DNA from: Lonicera japonica
Lineage: Eukaryota > Streptophyta > Magnoliopsida > Dipsacales > Caprifoliaceae
Direction: 5' to 3'
Length of the DNA: 64,000 nt
NCBI GenBank assembly: GCA_021464415.1
Contig: CM038467.1
Span: forward strand, 35,557,226 to 35,621,225
Shown here piece after piece: positions 34,091-45,268 of the stretch. The position numbers were made by a program, and so were the translations under genes. A model generated the notes under the pieces. It ran no database searches and had not been told where the DNA came from. It worked only from the letters and a program-made list of their open reading frames with translations. Positions within the stretch are counted from its first letter, which is position 1, and the number at the start of each line of letters is the position of its first letter.

Positions 34091-34174
34091 CTTATATAGT
34101 GGGTCAGTTTGTCGCGCGACAAATGGCCACATTGTCGCGCGACAAAAAGCTCCCCACCGAAGTGTCGCGCGACA
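34091..34174 (-). promoter_or_regulatory. Promoter of antisense gene B: TATA plus three palindromes
   Basis: On the minus strand ACTATATAAG (core 34091-34098) lies about 140 bp before the ATG at 33954. Three perfect TGTCGCGCGACA copies are at 34110-34121, 34133-34144 and 34163-34174. The nearest is 11 bp from the TATA box, again as in the LTR. Confidence 0.72.
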
Positions 34175-35130
34175 ATCTCCCATCTCCCCTGATTTTTTTT
34201 TGACCTCTTTCTCATTTTTATCTCCTGCAGGAGGACTTCCGAGGAGCAGTTTTCGAAAAAATTGCTAAAACCGCACACCCATGATAAAGATTTCAAAGAG
34301 AAAACTTCCAAATCATCTCTCCGAAAAATGCGAGAACAGAATGCCGCGATTAAAAGTAGTCTCTGATCTCACAGAAGGACCGAGACCATCAAATAAGAAA
34401 AAGCAGAATAGCGAGATAAGATGGGAATAGAAAAAATTGAAAGAGTAGAAAAGAGGAGAAACCCACATGAGCGCCCAAAGCAAGCGAGAGAAATAGACAT
34501 GTAGAGTGACAGGGAGAGCCACACCAAAAGTGATAGCTAGGCCAAAAAACGGCTCAGGGCTTCGTTTTAGGGTGAGTAAGGCTCCTGATCACGACAAAGG
34601 GATGAAAAGACTCCTGGTCAAAAACAGAGAGGGCCAGGAAAAGTCTTTCCCAAAAGAGGGAGAAATAAGGGCATCGAAAAACAGAAAACGATGTTGGGCC
34701 CACCAAAAAGAGAAACTGAGAAAAGAACAGAGATCAGAGATTGGACTTTTAGACAAATTTTCTTTTCAGCACGATACAGAAGAGATGGTTTGGAAAATCC
34801 TCGAATCATCACGCTGCGGAAAGCAAAAAAAAATCGAAGACTGCCTTCTGAGAAAAGTACCCTCACTCGAGGAAAACATGAGAACAAAATTCAAGAAAGA
34901 TACAGGAAAGCGGACATTCGGATAAGATTTGACCTCGAGGAGCTCTTTTCACCCTCACGAAAGCTTCTCTCTCTCACACTCTAGCAGTCTAAAGAGAAAC
35001 AAATTAAAATTCTACAAAATCACAAACACAAGCCCTTTTTAGAGGCAAAATCACAAGCCCTCTCCAGAGGCAAGAGTTACTCATGAAAGTCCTCCCAGAG
35101 GCATTTTTCCTTCTTCTTTCAGGTCTAGAA
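34175..35130. other. Non-coding 3' part of the element
   Basis: Open frames on both strands here (longest 139 codons at 34506-34925) are rich in Lys/Arg/Glu from GA-rich DNA and match no family I know. I treat the stretch as non-coding, upstream of the 3' tandem repeats. Confidence 0.45.
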
Positions 35131-35420
35131 GCCCTCCCAGAGAGGCACAACGGTAGTCCTCCCACCTGAGGCGAAGCCCTCCCAGAGAGGCACAGCGGTA
35201 GTCCTCCCACCTGAGGCGAAGCCCTCCCAGAGAGGCACAGCGGTAGTCCTCCCACCTGAGGCGAAGCCCTCCCAGAGAGGCACAAACGGTAGTCCTCCCA
35301 CTTGAGGCGAAGCCCTCCCAAAGAGGCACAACGGTAGTCCTCACATCTGAGGCGCAATGGTAGTCCTCCCATCTGAGACGCAAAGGAGATCAATGGTAGT
35401 CCTCCCATCTGAGGCAAGTG
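35131..35420. repeat. 45-bp tandem repeats near the 3' LTR
   Basis: Units at 35131-35175, 35176-35220, 35221-35265, 35266-35311 and 35312 to about 35355 share 'gccctcccagagaggcacag' plus 'cggtagtcctcccacctgag'. Partial units follow to about 35418. Long frames on the minus strand are translations of this repeat. Repeats at this place are typical of Tat/Ogre elements. Confidence 0.9.
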
Positions 35421-35454
35421 GAACAAGTCAAAGCCCTCGAGAGAGTCAATGAGG

Positions 35455-35515
35455 TAACAAAAGCCCTCTCCGGAGGCAAAACCAAACACGAAGCCCTCTC
35501 CGGAGGCACTCACAA
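35455..35515. repeat. 'aagccctctccggaggca' repeats
   Basis: Two close copies, with similar words also at 35038-35100. They probably share an origin with the adjacent 45-bp array. Confidence 0.6.
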
Positions 35516-35623
35516 GCACTTTTTGCATAAACACTTCTTTAGAGTTCATGCGGGAGCCATAGATCATGGTCTCTTCCAGTCGCCTCAATTCCTTGCAAGC
35601 AAGGAGCTTGAGTCGAGAGGGTC

Positions 35624-37181
35624 TGTAGACACCCCGATCCGTGACCCCCGCAAGAACCCTAACGACCTACGAGACTACTATTTTTGGAGTCCAGGACACA
35701 CCCGAGCACCCGAAACTACCCCGGGGGGGTTTGTTGCGCGACAAACCTATTTTTATGAAGGATTGTCGCACGACATATCACATTGTCGCGCGACAATCAT
35801 TGGAATGTCGCGCGACAATCCCACTATGTCGCGCGACAATCCCTCTCTGCACCCGACCAACCACTTTCTGACACATCACAGTGTCAGGACCCATCACTTC
35901 AGCCATTTGTCGCACGACATACAGGAATGTCGCGCGACAAACAGATATGTCGCGTGACACTTGCCCTTTTTGCGGAAATATCGCGCGACAATCTTTCCCG
36001 AGCAGTATAAATAGGCCAACACCTCAGAGGGAGAGAAGAACGACTTGAATCTGGAAAATCTGGAGCTTTAGTCTGATTTTATCAAGCATTTTATATTATC
36101 ATCTTATCTCTGAAGAATTATCGAATCTGTTCCCGACACTCGACGTGTCCCGTCTCTGGAATCGAATTCTCGGAAATATCTGAAGAAGGAGAAGATTGTT
36201 ATCGCCGGAGATCTCTCTGCCGTATTATATTCTCTTTCTTATTATTATTATTCTCGTCGGGAAGGTAAATAAAGTTTCTTCTGGTAATTAAACAGGTCTA
36301 TCTGTGTACTTGTTTTATTTCTGTTGTTTTATCCACGTTCTATTTGAATAAACTTATTGCCAAGTTATAAATAGTATACCATCTTCAAAACAAAAGACCC
36401 TGATAAAATCGTTTGCAAAACCAGAAGAGTAAGTATGTTATCGTCCGGATAAAATTCTGTTTTCAAAACCCAGACTGATACGACTTATCTAGGAATTAGA
36501 ATCAAACATATCCTGTCTTCTCTATAGACTGCTATGTGATTGATAACTCTCCCCAAAGATTTCTAGTTCCATATTAAATCAGTCCCGACATAGATCCGAA
36601 CTTTTACAAAAGTAAACACAACACGAGAAAACCGTCATTATCTGAGGAAATAATACGGGATACTCTTTCAAAATAAAAGGTTTTGTCATTTGTATTTACA
36701 TCTTTCAATAAATAAAACATCGGATCTCGGAACACAAAGGTTTTCATCCCTTTCCCGTTTTCCCCCAGAAATTAGGGTTTTCATTTGAAAAGTAGTAGTC
36801 TGTCAGTAAAAGCATCAAAGTTTTTCAACATAGAATAAACATATAAGACCACTAGAGACCGAAAGGGCGGAATGGGTGCTTAACACCTTCCCAAACTGTA
36901 ATATAGTTTCCGAACCCTATAGAATCCTGGTTTCGCAGACAAAACGTGTAAAGAAAGGCTTATCTTTAGCCTTTCCCCTTACACAACCCTTTTTGTCCGT
37001 TTTCTCGTAAAACGTACTGGCGACTTTGAACGAACCCCCTTGCATCTAGAATAGACGTAAGGACACCCGATATGAATCATCAAACAACTCCAAGCAAATG
37101 GAGAGACGGAATCCCTTTCGACGCTTCAGACGCCCAACGAACGGGGACGAGACCCGGGGGTCGCATTTGCGGATTCTCACA
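35624..37181 (+). repeat. 3' LTR of the Tat/Ogre element (1,558 bp)
   Basis: It has the same ends as the 5' LTR, nine palindrome copies from 35732 to 35990 and a TATA box at 36006-36013. It is followed by the ACGGT target duplication. Compared with the 5' LTR it lacks one 21-bp palindrome unit. No clean polypurine tract precedes it ('ggagcttgagtcgagagg'). Confidence 0.95.
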
Positions 37182-39432
37182 ACGGTAATTGCAACCTCAT
37201 ACATAGATTTCAACACATAGTTGTCATAAGTGGGGAATGTTGTGATAACTCTCAATAGCAAAGGGTGCGAAGCTAGGCAACTCATTCCCGGGTCAAAGCT
37301 ATATCAAGAGAAAATATCACAAAATTTCACCTAAGATGAAGCTATCATATCTATCTCTTAGCCACGGGTGCGAAGCTAGGCAACCCATTCCCATTGAAGC
37401 TAATACGAGGTAGAGATCGTAGTCTCATCAAAACAAGGTTTTAAAATAAGCATGTATGTGAAATCTCATTGTTTAAAAGAATGAAAATTATGTAGCGAAT
37501 CATCACAATGACACGGAATGCAGTTTGTGGAATAGAATCACCAACTAGCCAACAATTACTTTAGAAAGACGATAATGAGTCTAGATAGCACGTAAAGTGT
37601 ACAAAGCACTCAAAATATCATAAAGCAATGCAGAAAAACTAGATTAACAATTTTATAAATCATCTATGGAATTTAAGAACTCTTAGTAATCTCTATAAAG
37701 AGGAACAAAAATCCATAGATGGGAAATGAGCTACAAGCTTCTTAGAACCATATAAATATGTTGTATTTTTATTAATCAACAAGCATTAAGCATACAAGGC
37801 ATGAAAAGTCTAATAGTACAATGAAAATACCTAGAAAGCTTGTAGAATGAAGGATTTCGAAAGGAAAATGATTCACAAATATTTAAAAAACTTTAAACAT
37901 GGATTGAGAAATTAATTATCGAAAATTATATCGAGATCAACCTCCGTAACCTTAGTAAAAGACTACTCTATAATAAATGCAAGAACAAATATTATAGAAG
38001 AAGAAATCATTCTTACAACAAAGACTTATGTTAACCTAAGGTCTTAATCTTATTTTGATAATAACAATAAATTAGTCATGTGTAATTTAACATGTTTCTT
38101 GATATAAGTATACAGTTCATTTACGTGGAAAATTCAAGAAAAACATGACAAGGATCAATCTTTCACTATTCGATAATTGGACAAGACAAGGAAAATCAAA
38201 TCTCTCAATGCAAATCATGAAGCACAAAGGATCAAAAGACTATATGAAAAGTTTCAAATGAAGATCAATCCGAAGAAACAAATCAAAGCATTCGAAGACT
38301 CGTTAATTCAATAATTGAGTGAGTGCTTAAGATTTATGTAAAGTTATTTTATTGATCAAATCCTTATAGCTCAAATGTATTCATGCATATTTTAAAGATT
38401 GATTCAAACAAGCTTGAAATTGAATTTATTTAAAAAAATCATTTTACAAAGACCGAGTTTCAAAATAAATTCATATTAATTTTAAATGATCATATTTTAA
38501 GTTATAATAAAAATAGGTATCTTAGAAACATATCTTTGAGGTTCAAATCGTTAGAATTTTATTTGGAACTAAATTGTTAAATTGCAAAAATATTTTTATT
38601 TTACATTTAAAATTCGCTTAATTTTTGCCCAGTTTTGATTTAATGGTAAGATGGATGCTTTCCCGAACTCCAATCATTTTGAAATTTTTACAGTAGTTAG
38701 ACAACATCTCCTGGAACTTTTTCCTAAAATTTGAGCATGATCCAACAGTCCAATTGAGAGAAATTAACAAAACAAATTTGAATCATTATAATACTTTATT
38801 ATTCATATATTCAAATATATGAAGATTCAAGAACACATTTTGATCAATCTTTCATCTTTTGAGCTATATATTTTTTATCAATCTTGATAACTCTAGTGTC
38901 AGCTTTAGTTGTAATCTTCAAATATACTTGAGAGTTATTGTATTGGTGTGTATCACCACAAATAATTCATTCTTCATTTCAAAAGAGAGTTTGTCTCTTT
39001 GTAGAGCAAGAGAGCATATCTTGTGAGAAGTGTAGTGGGTATAGCTACGTTGTGAGTGTTGTGTGCATATCAACATTTGTATTGAGGTTTGATCTTCACC
39101 CGAAGAAGATTGAATAGTGGAAATTCTCGGAAAACTAACCGAGCGCGGACGTATGGTTTAGAAAACCGAACCGCGAGGACAAAAAGTCTCGAGCTTCAAA
39201 TTGGTTTAATCTTTCTAAACTCAAGCTCTCTTTTTATTGGTATATTATTACTTGTATTTTGAGATTGCTTATTTGCTTATCTTGGGATTGATTACTTGAA
39301 GTTTATTATTTTCTTAATATTGTTGCTTAGCTAAGTTGCTTTGCTTAAATATTTTAAAAACGTTTTAATTCTGCATTAAAATTTTAAAACCCTATTCACC
39401 CCCCTTTCTAGGGTCATTATCCGACCAACAAT

Positions 39433-39447
39433 TGGTATTAGAGGTTG
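39433..39447 (+). other. Primer-binding site of the deleted copia element
   Basis: TGGTATTAGAGGTTG starts two bases after the 5' LTR. It is one base off the usual TGGTATCAGAG initiator-Met primer site of copia elements. Confidence 0.75.
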
Positions 39448-39486
39448 TACTCTTATTTTGATTTAACAATCTTAGAGTTTACGATC

Positions 39487-41227
39487 ATGTCTATATATCA
39501 AGGAACCGGTTTTTCCGAAGGTCTCTCCACCCATAAACCACCTCTATTTGATGGTAAAAATTATAGCTATTGAAAAAGTAGAATGAGTATATTTTTACAA
39601 TCTAGTGATTTTGAACAATGGAGAGTTGTACTTGAAGGACCCTATGAAATTACCGAAAGAGATGATAGTGGAAAAATTGTTCCTAAGAAAATGTCTGAGT
39701 ATGATGAAAATGATATTAAGAAAATTCAATAGAATGCTAAAGCCTCAAATGCTTTAAATTGTGACTTAAGCATTGATGAATATAACAAAATTTCTAGTTG
39801 CAAAACGGCTAAAGAAATTTGGGATAAACTTGAGGTTACCTACGAAGGAACCACTCAAGTTAAAGACGATAACATAAATATGCTTGTTCATGATTATTAA
39901 TTATTTAAAATGGAGCCTAATAAATCTCTTGCTTCCATGTATAGTAGATTTTCTATTATTACTAATGATTTGAATCTTCTTGGAAAAGTTTATTCTAATG
40001 AAGATAAGATAAGAAAAATTCTTAGGATTCTTCCAAAGAAGTGGCGTCCAAAAGTGACGGCGATTCAAGAAACAGAATCTCAAAACACTCAGCATGGACG
40101 AGCTTTTGGGATCTCTAAAAACTCATGAGAAGGAACTTCAAAGAGAAGAAGAAGCGGATACAAAATCAAAGAAAATTTTAGCTCTCAAAACTATCCAACA
40201 TGAAGATAATGATGTATCAATGGATGGTGATGAAGACATGGCACTTTTATCTAGAAAATTTATAAAATTTCTAGCTAAAAAGAAAAATTCTCAAGGAAAG
40301 GATAACAAATATCCATCATCCTCTAGAGGAAACAACGATCGATCAAATCAACAAAGAGGAGAAAATGAAGAAATCAAAAAGTGCTATTATTGTTATGAAC
40401 CCGGTCATATCAAGCTAAATTTTCCCGTTAGAAAGAAGGAGAAAATGGATAAACGAGATAAAGTATTCAAACAAGTGAAGCATGCACTAAAAGGAACATG
40501 GAGTGATTCCAAAGAAGGAGAATCGGATGCCGATTCTAGCGATGAAGAAACGGCCAACCTTTGTCTTATGGCAAATGGAGATGAGGTAAATTCTAACTAT
40601 AGCTCATTTAGTGATAATTTTGATGATAATAAAAGTGTGCATAATGAATATGATGAACTATTTACCATGTTTGAAGAATAACATATTAAATTTGAAATTT
40701 TCTCAAAAAGATATGCAAGTCTCAAGAAATAAAATTTCATTACTTCTACTAAATATGAAACTTTAGAAAAGGAAAACATTTATTTTAAAAAAGAAATCAA
40801 TTATTTGAAAAAGGGAAAAGAAAAGGAGAATTCAAACTTACTTGCACTAGAAAATGAGGATTTGAAAGAAAAAGTAAAGGATTTAACTAATAGTTTAACC
40901 AAGTTGACAAATAGAAAATATAACTTGGATAAACTATTGGGAGTACAAAGGTGTGTCTTTGATAAAGCCGGTTTGGGTTATAATCAAATCCATAACCAAA
41001 AGGATTACAAAAATTTCTTCAAAACATACACACCGCATAATCCCACTAATCTTTGTTCATTTTGTGGACGAAATACTCATAGTGCACATTCTTGTTATTA
41101 CAAAGAAAAGAATTTTGCTAAGAACAAACTTGCTTGGATTCCTAAAGGAACCACTATGTACACTAACCCCAAAGGACTCAACTTATTTTGGGTACCAAAA
41201 GAAAAGTTACTTAAGATTTTGGTGTAG
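39487..41227 (+). pseudogene. gag: copia gag remnant
   Basis: The reading starts MSIYQGTGFSEGLST and has the copia gag words PPLFDGKNY and AKEIWDKLEVTYEG, but stops fall at about 39571, 39730 and 39898. Open pieces then run 39910-40128, 40094-40681 (other frame) and 40805-41227. The zinc knuckle near 40382 reads CYYCYEPGHIKLNF: the fourth ligand Cys is now Phe. The last piece holds a coiled-coil, then LGVQRC.FDK.GLGY and a second Cys/His element (LCSFCGRNTHSAHSC), the known end of gag in SIRE-like copia elements. The frame ends soon after FWVPK, where pol should begin. The gene is dead. Confidence 0.8.
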
Positions 41228-41249
41228 ATTTGCATGAGAGCAAAAGCTA

Positions 41250-42179
41250 GCAAACTAAGATGGAGGCTTTCCTGAACTCCGATCATTTTGAAATTTTTAC
41301 AGTAGTTAGCCAACATCTCCTGACACTTTTGACTAAAATTTGAGCATGATCCAACGGTCAAATTGGGAGAAATTAACAAAACAAATTTGAATTTTTTGTC
41401 AAAACTAGCTGTTGAAAAGTTTGAAAATGTATAACTTTGACCCAAAACCTTTCTTAATCATCCTCAACAGCCATATGATTTTGAAAGCTATATATATGAT
41501 GTCTTAGACCTGTTTTAAGACATCTTGAATCATTCTAATACTCTATTATTCATATATTCAAATATACAAAGATTCAAGAACACATTTTGATCAATCTTTC
41601 ATCGTTTGAGCTATATATTTTTTATCAATCTTGATAACTCTAGTGTCAGCTTCATTTGTAATCTTCAAATACACTTGAGAGTTATTGTATTGGTGTGTAT
41701 CACCATAAATAATCCATTCTTCATTTCAAAAGAGAGTTTGTCTCTTTGTAGAGCAAGAGAGCATATCTTGTGAGAAGTGTAGTGGGTATAGCTACATTGT
41801 GAGTGTTGTGTGCATAGCAATATTTGTATTGAGGTTTGATCTTCACCCGAAGAAGATTAAATAATGAAAATTCTCGAGGAACTAACCGAGCACGGACGTA
41901 TGGTTTAAGAAACCGAACCGTGAGAACAAAAAGTCTCGAGCTTCAAATTGGTTTAATCTCTCTAAACTCAAGCTCTCTTTTTATTGGTATATTATTGCTA
42001 ATATTTTGAGATTGCTTATTTACTTATCTTGGGATTGATTACTTGAAGTTTATTATTTTCTTAATATTGTTGCTTAGCTAAGTTCCTTTGCTTAAATATT
42101 TTAAAAATGTTTTAATTCTGCATTAAATTTTTAAAACCCTATTCACCCCCCCCCCTCTAGGGTCATTATCCGACCAACA
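41250..42179 (+). repeat. Truncated 3' LTR of the copia element
   Basis: This stretch matches 38647-39430 of the 5' LTR, with about 140 extra bases near 41390-41530 that the 5' LTR has lost. It starts mid-LTR directly after the gag remnant. Confidence 0.8.
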
Positions 42180-42411
42180 ACTTACAAGAGAAAAATGAAG
42201 AACAAAATACACTTTAGCTCTCCTCTCTCTCTCTAGAACTCCTTTGTGGTGTATATGAATAATAATCCCCCTCTCTATTTTCTATTGATCCCCTAGCATA
42301 AAACAATAGCTAAGGATGTACTTTAATCAATAAACAAAGCAAGGGAAAATATCTAGGAATAAAATTCCCCAAAATAAGGCTAAAAGTAGATGTTGGTGGC
42401 TGTCCCCGCCA

Positions 42412-42508
42412 GGCCATGATCGATCATGGCCAACCTATGATTGTGGAGTGTTCTGCCTGAAGATAATTTGTACCATGATCGATCATGGAATTCCATGATC
42501 GATCATGC
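42412..42508. repeat. Three palindromes CCATGATCGATCATGG
   Basis: A 20-bp perfect palindrome GGCCATGATCGATCATGGCC lies at 42412-42431. Two further copies at 42473-42488 and 42493-42507 are joined by 'aatt'. They sit in the old minus-strand LTR. Confidence 0.8.
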
Positions 42509-42762
42509 TTTTGGAAATTCTCCAAATCAGCACTTTGCGAGCCTTTGGCTAGCACTTGATCAATTCCTCGAAGGCCATTGCATCCTACGCCTATAAGCAC
42601 ATAGAAACACAACAAAAGCACACCTAGTGGGATGATATTAGATACAAAATTTGCTAAGACACTAATATTAAGATAAGTGGGTAATTAGGTAGAATTAATG
42701 CATCAAACGCGTCAAGCGACTCAGAGAAAAAGCTTAAACATGACAATATTATGCGTTTATCA

Positions 42763-43496
42763 ACTATTATGAATTCAATTCAATGGACTCTTTCTATCAG
42801 ACTCCTTTAGTAGATCAACAAGACTATGCATACTTATGTTCTTCAAATAAATCTTCATTTAAGGGTATCTTTCACATATGTCATCAAGAGTTTCTTGAAA
42901 TTAATTATTTGACCACTGCACATATTTGGTAGATAATCCCTCGAAGAACAAACAGTATCCCATTTCAACATATTTTAAGGATACAATAATTTCAACCAAA
43001 TCAATGATTTTAAGCGGTACTTATTTGGTATCATCAGATTTGGAATATAGAGTATCTCCTTGAAAATAAACTCGACTCTTAATAAATAAATAATTCCATG
43101 CCATTTTATTTAGACTAACATAAAACTACTATTACTTTATTGGGATCCCCGTTAATGGTTACAATTAACTAAAACCGACGACAAAACAAATGAACTAAAT
43201 CAAAAAATAAAATTATTGGGATATACTGAAGAATAATCAAAGTTATTTTGAAGAATGCCAGATTCCACTAAATATATTATTAAACCTACTTTTCTTCAAT
43301 TTCCTAAAAATCTTTTTCGCATCTAGAACTTCAACCTGTGCAAGTTTTTCGATGTAGCCAGAAGTCGCAATCTTCTTTCTCCCACTACTAGAGTTTGTTA
43401 TAAGTGATATTAATATAGAAAGTAATATCTTCCTTTTACATACCTGAATTAGCCTCTTTTGGATAAAGCATTTGCAGCTGCAAATTCACATTATGT
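42763..43496. other. Intergenic DNA, nothing recognised
   Basis: Sequence between the solo LTR and the armadillo pseudogene. No open frame or repeat boundary is supported. Confidence 0.4.
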
Positions 43497-44436
43497 TCAT
43501 CCTATGTGAATCTTCTTCGGTTTCTCATCTTTGGATTTTACAAGGTTGATGAACCTTTTCCGAAACATAAACTCCTTGAATTCTTGTAACCCAATTAGAT
43601 TTTTCGAGACCCCACAAGCCAGAACAACCAATTCACCCTCACACTTGCCAATTGTGCATATGTTCAATAGAGGAGTCACCCCATCATTCGATGAAAAACA
43701 CCACACGTTCTCACCGTTCTCTATGAATTTTATCAAATAGCAGATGGACAACTCTTTATCCAATCGACTCCCATGCTCCAAAGCCTTAAACAATGCCTCT
43801 ATAATCCCCGCTTGTACCAATAGACCCCTATATTATTGAAAACCTGCCATCATTAAAACCACATTTACTGCAATTTTTTTAAACCTCATTTTCTCTTGAA
43901 TCAATACATTTCACCAAACCCAAAATTAGGCCATCTATTTCGATAGCAGCCTTTATATACTTCTCATCATCCTGCATTACTTCATTCAAAAGCACCAATG
44001 TTTCTTTCTTTACATTACGAATATTTAGCCTCAAATTCAAGTCTTGCACATATACTCTCATACTCTCAATAGAGGCAAATTTGCAAGGCTTTGAATGAAC
44101 AATGGCGGAAATATTTAACACCCATCCACTACTATAAATCTCGAAGAGTGACTTATAAATAATTCTCAAATTTTGTATAAACAATATCGAGTTTGCTTCT
44201 CATCAGCAACTTACAGCTGTTGGGGAGCTGTATGCACCGACGAGCATGGTTGTTACAGTCCGTGATGGTGGCCATTATTGCTTCCAGTAAGCCGGAGAGT
44301 GATGAGTTTTTGTCGTAATTATCGTGGCTTTCGTTATCTTTGAGAGCCGAGTATATCACCGAGCTTTTGGAGCTGTGTACGTATGGATTGCCATTTCTGG
44401 GGAAAGATACCATAATAATTTGACCTCGATTGGTTT
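43497..44436 (-). pseudogene. Armadillo-repeat protein pseudogene (block B)
   Basis: Three minus-strand pieces read as parts of one plant ARM-repeat protein. The N-terminal piece ends at about 44153 (SGLLEAIMATITDC, helical, like the N-terminus of plant VAC8/U-box-type ARM proteins). A middle piece is at 44184-43879 (VKKETLVLLNEVMQDDEKY). A clear ARM repeat is at 43820-43497 (GIIEALFKALEHGSRLDKEL, then GVTPLLNIC and LVVLACGVSKNLIG). Stops separate the pieces, and the C-terminal repeats are absent after 'KPKKIHIG'. ARM proteins act in protein binding, often in ubiquitin-linked or vacuolar roles; no role can be assigned here. The first piece is repeated in block C. Confidence 0.62.
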
Positions 44437-45113
44437 GCAGCACACATCCCACAATCAACCATAAGAAATGTGTGCCAAGAGGAATGTGTGCTGCAAAGCA
44501 ACGGAGTTGGTTCACTACGTTAACGAACCAAGATTGACCTATCTGTGAAGGCTAGTTCATTAAATAAGTTGTACCTAAGTCTAATTTTGCTTGTTACAGT
44601 AATACCCAAATCCAAATGACCCTGAATTTTACTAAAATAAATGATAGAATATTTTTTTTAGTTGGAAAAAAATTGGAAAACAAAAAAATATTAAATTGAT
44701 CAAGAAAGAACACCATGTTGTCTAAGAGATCTGCTATATATAAACGTGGCTTCACAACATCTTCCTTTTTCCTTGCCACCTCAACTTTATATATCATTAA
44801 TTGCTCAACAAAAAAATTCCAAAAGTTCCTTACAAAAATTCTCTTACCCAAAAATTCCATTGATAATCAAGTAGGGATAACTGAATGTATAGCTGTAAGC
44901 CTCAAGCCTCTTTTCTTGGTCTAGATTTTCCATTTAATAATGATAAGGTTTCGCATATACATGCATTACTTGTGTTTCTCACAATGAATGTACCCTTAAA
45001 AATGAGGTTCACATGATTGTTGCCATCTAAATTTGGATGGGCAACTGAAAGGAAAGGCTTATTTGGCTGGACATAAATAGCATAAAAGCTGAATCAACCC
45101 ATTTAGTAGTTTA
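44437..45113. repeat. Duplicated block B, part 1
   Basis: This matches block C (about 48960-49640) with high similarity, including an AT-rich stretch and 'caacaaaaaaattccaaaag'. The match stops at 'tagtagttta', where the copia remnant is inserted, and resumes at 47471. Minus-strand frames here and in block C both read a 'RNFWNFFVEQLM' segment. Confidence 0.7.
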
Positions 45114-45268
45114 TGTTAAGACTACAAATCCCACATCGAAAAAAAAAGAATCATCACGAAGCAACATATAAGATGGAGGGGCTACTCCACCCATAACCAA
45201 TTGATTTTATATTGGATGCTCCAAACTCTAATATGAGAGTAAGTTAGAGTCTCGAGTTCTCAAATGCA

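Larger units (their letters stand above)
19107..37181 (+). mobile_element. Complete Ty3/gypsy retrotransposon, Tat/Ogre type, 18,075 bp
   Basis: Two LTRs begin TGTAGACACC and end GATTCTCACA. They are flanked by a perfect 5-bp duplication ACGGT (19102-19106 and 37182-37186). A primer-binding site follows the 5' LTR. Internally there are gag, pol with protease, RT, RNase H, a second archaeal-type RNase H and integrase, then about 7 kb holding two antisense genes and tandem repeats. The dual RNase H, the tRNA-Arg-type primer site and the great length fit the Tat lineage (Ogre and relatives). The LTRs differ by one 21-bp indel and roughly 18 substitutions (by eye, about 1.2 %), so the insertion is recent. 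Lesions in gag, pol and both antisense genes make this copy non-autonomous. Confidence 0.93.
38029..42179 (+). mobile_element. Deleted copia element (SIRE-like), 4,151 bp, TSD ACTTA
   Basis: The LTR start TGTTAACCTAAGG and end CCGACCAACA are flanked by ACTTA on both sides (38024-38028 and 42180-42184). The 5' LTR spans 38029-39430. The primer site TGGTATTAGAGGTTG (39433-39447) resembles the initiator-Met type. A gag remnant follows, then at about 41250 the sequence jumps into the middle of the 3' LTR. All of pol and the first part of the 3' LTR are missing. The 5' LTR also lacks about 140 bp that the 3' LTR keeps. It cannot move by itself. Confidence 0.85.
18859..42762 (-). mobile_element. 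Old Ty3-type solo LTR (minus strand), split by two insertions
   Basis: Read on the minus strand, an LTR-like unit begins TGATAAACGCATAATATTGT (ending at 42762) and finishes 'cttttctagcggcgtca' (at 18859), giving TG..CA ends. The flanks are ATTAT and ACTAT, four of five bases matching. Removing the Ty3 element (19107-37181 plus one TSD) and the copia element (38029-42179 plus one TSD) leaves about 1.67 kb. No gag or pol belongs to it, so it would be a solo LTR. The ends and family (Athila-like words near the 3' end) are inferred. Confidence 0.5.

Noticed and set aside
34506..34925. 139-residue frame in the retrotransposon 3' region
   Set aside because: Charged low-complexity sequence from GA-rich DNA, overlapped by equally long frames on the other strand.
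35131..35420. CRISPR-like array
   Set aside because: Units are directly joined with no unique spacers, and the context is a plant retrotransposon.
35004..35588. 194-residue minus-strand frame (LSGRASPQVGGLP repeats)
   Set aside because: It translates the 45-bp tandem repeat; there is no conserved start or domain.
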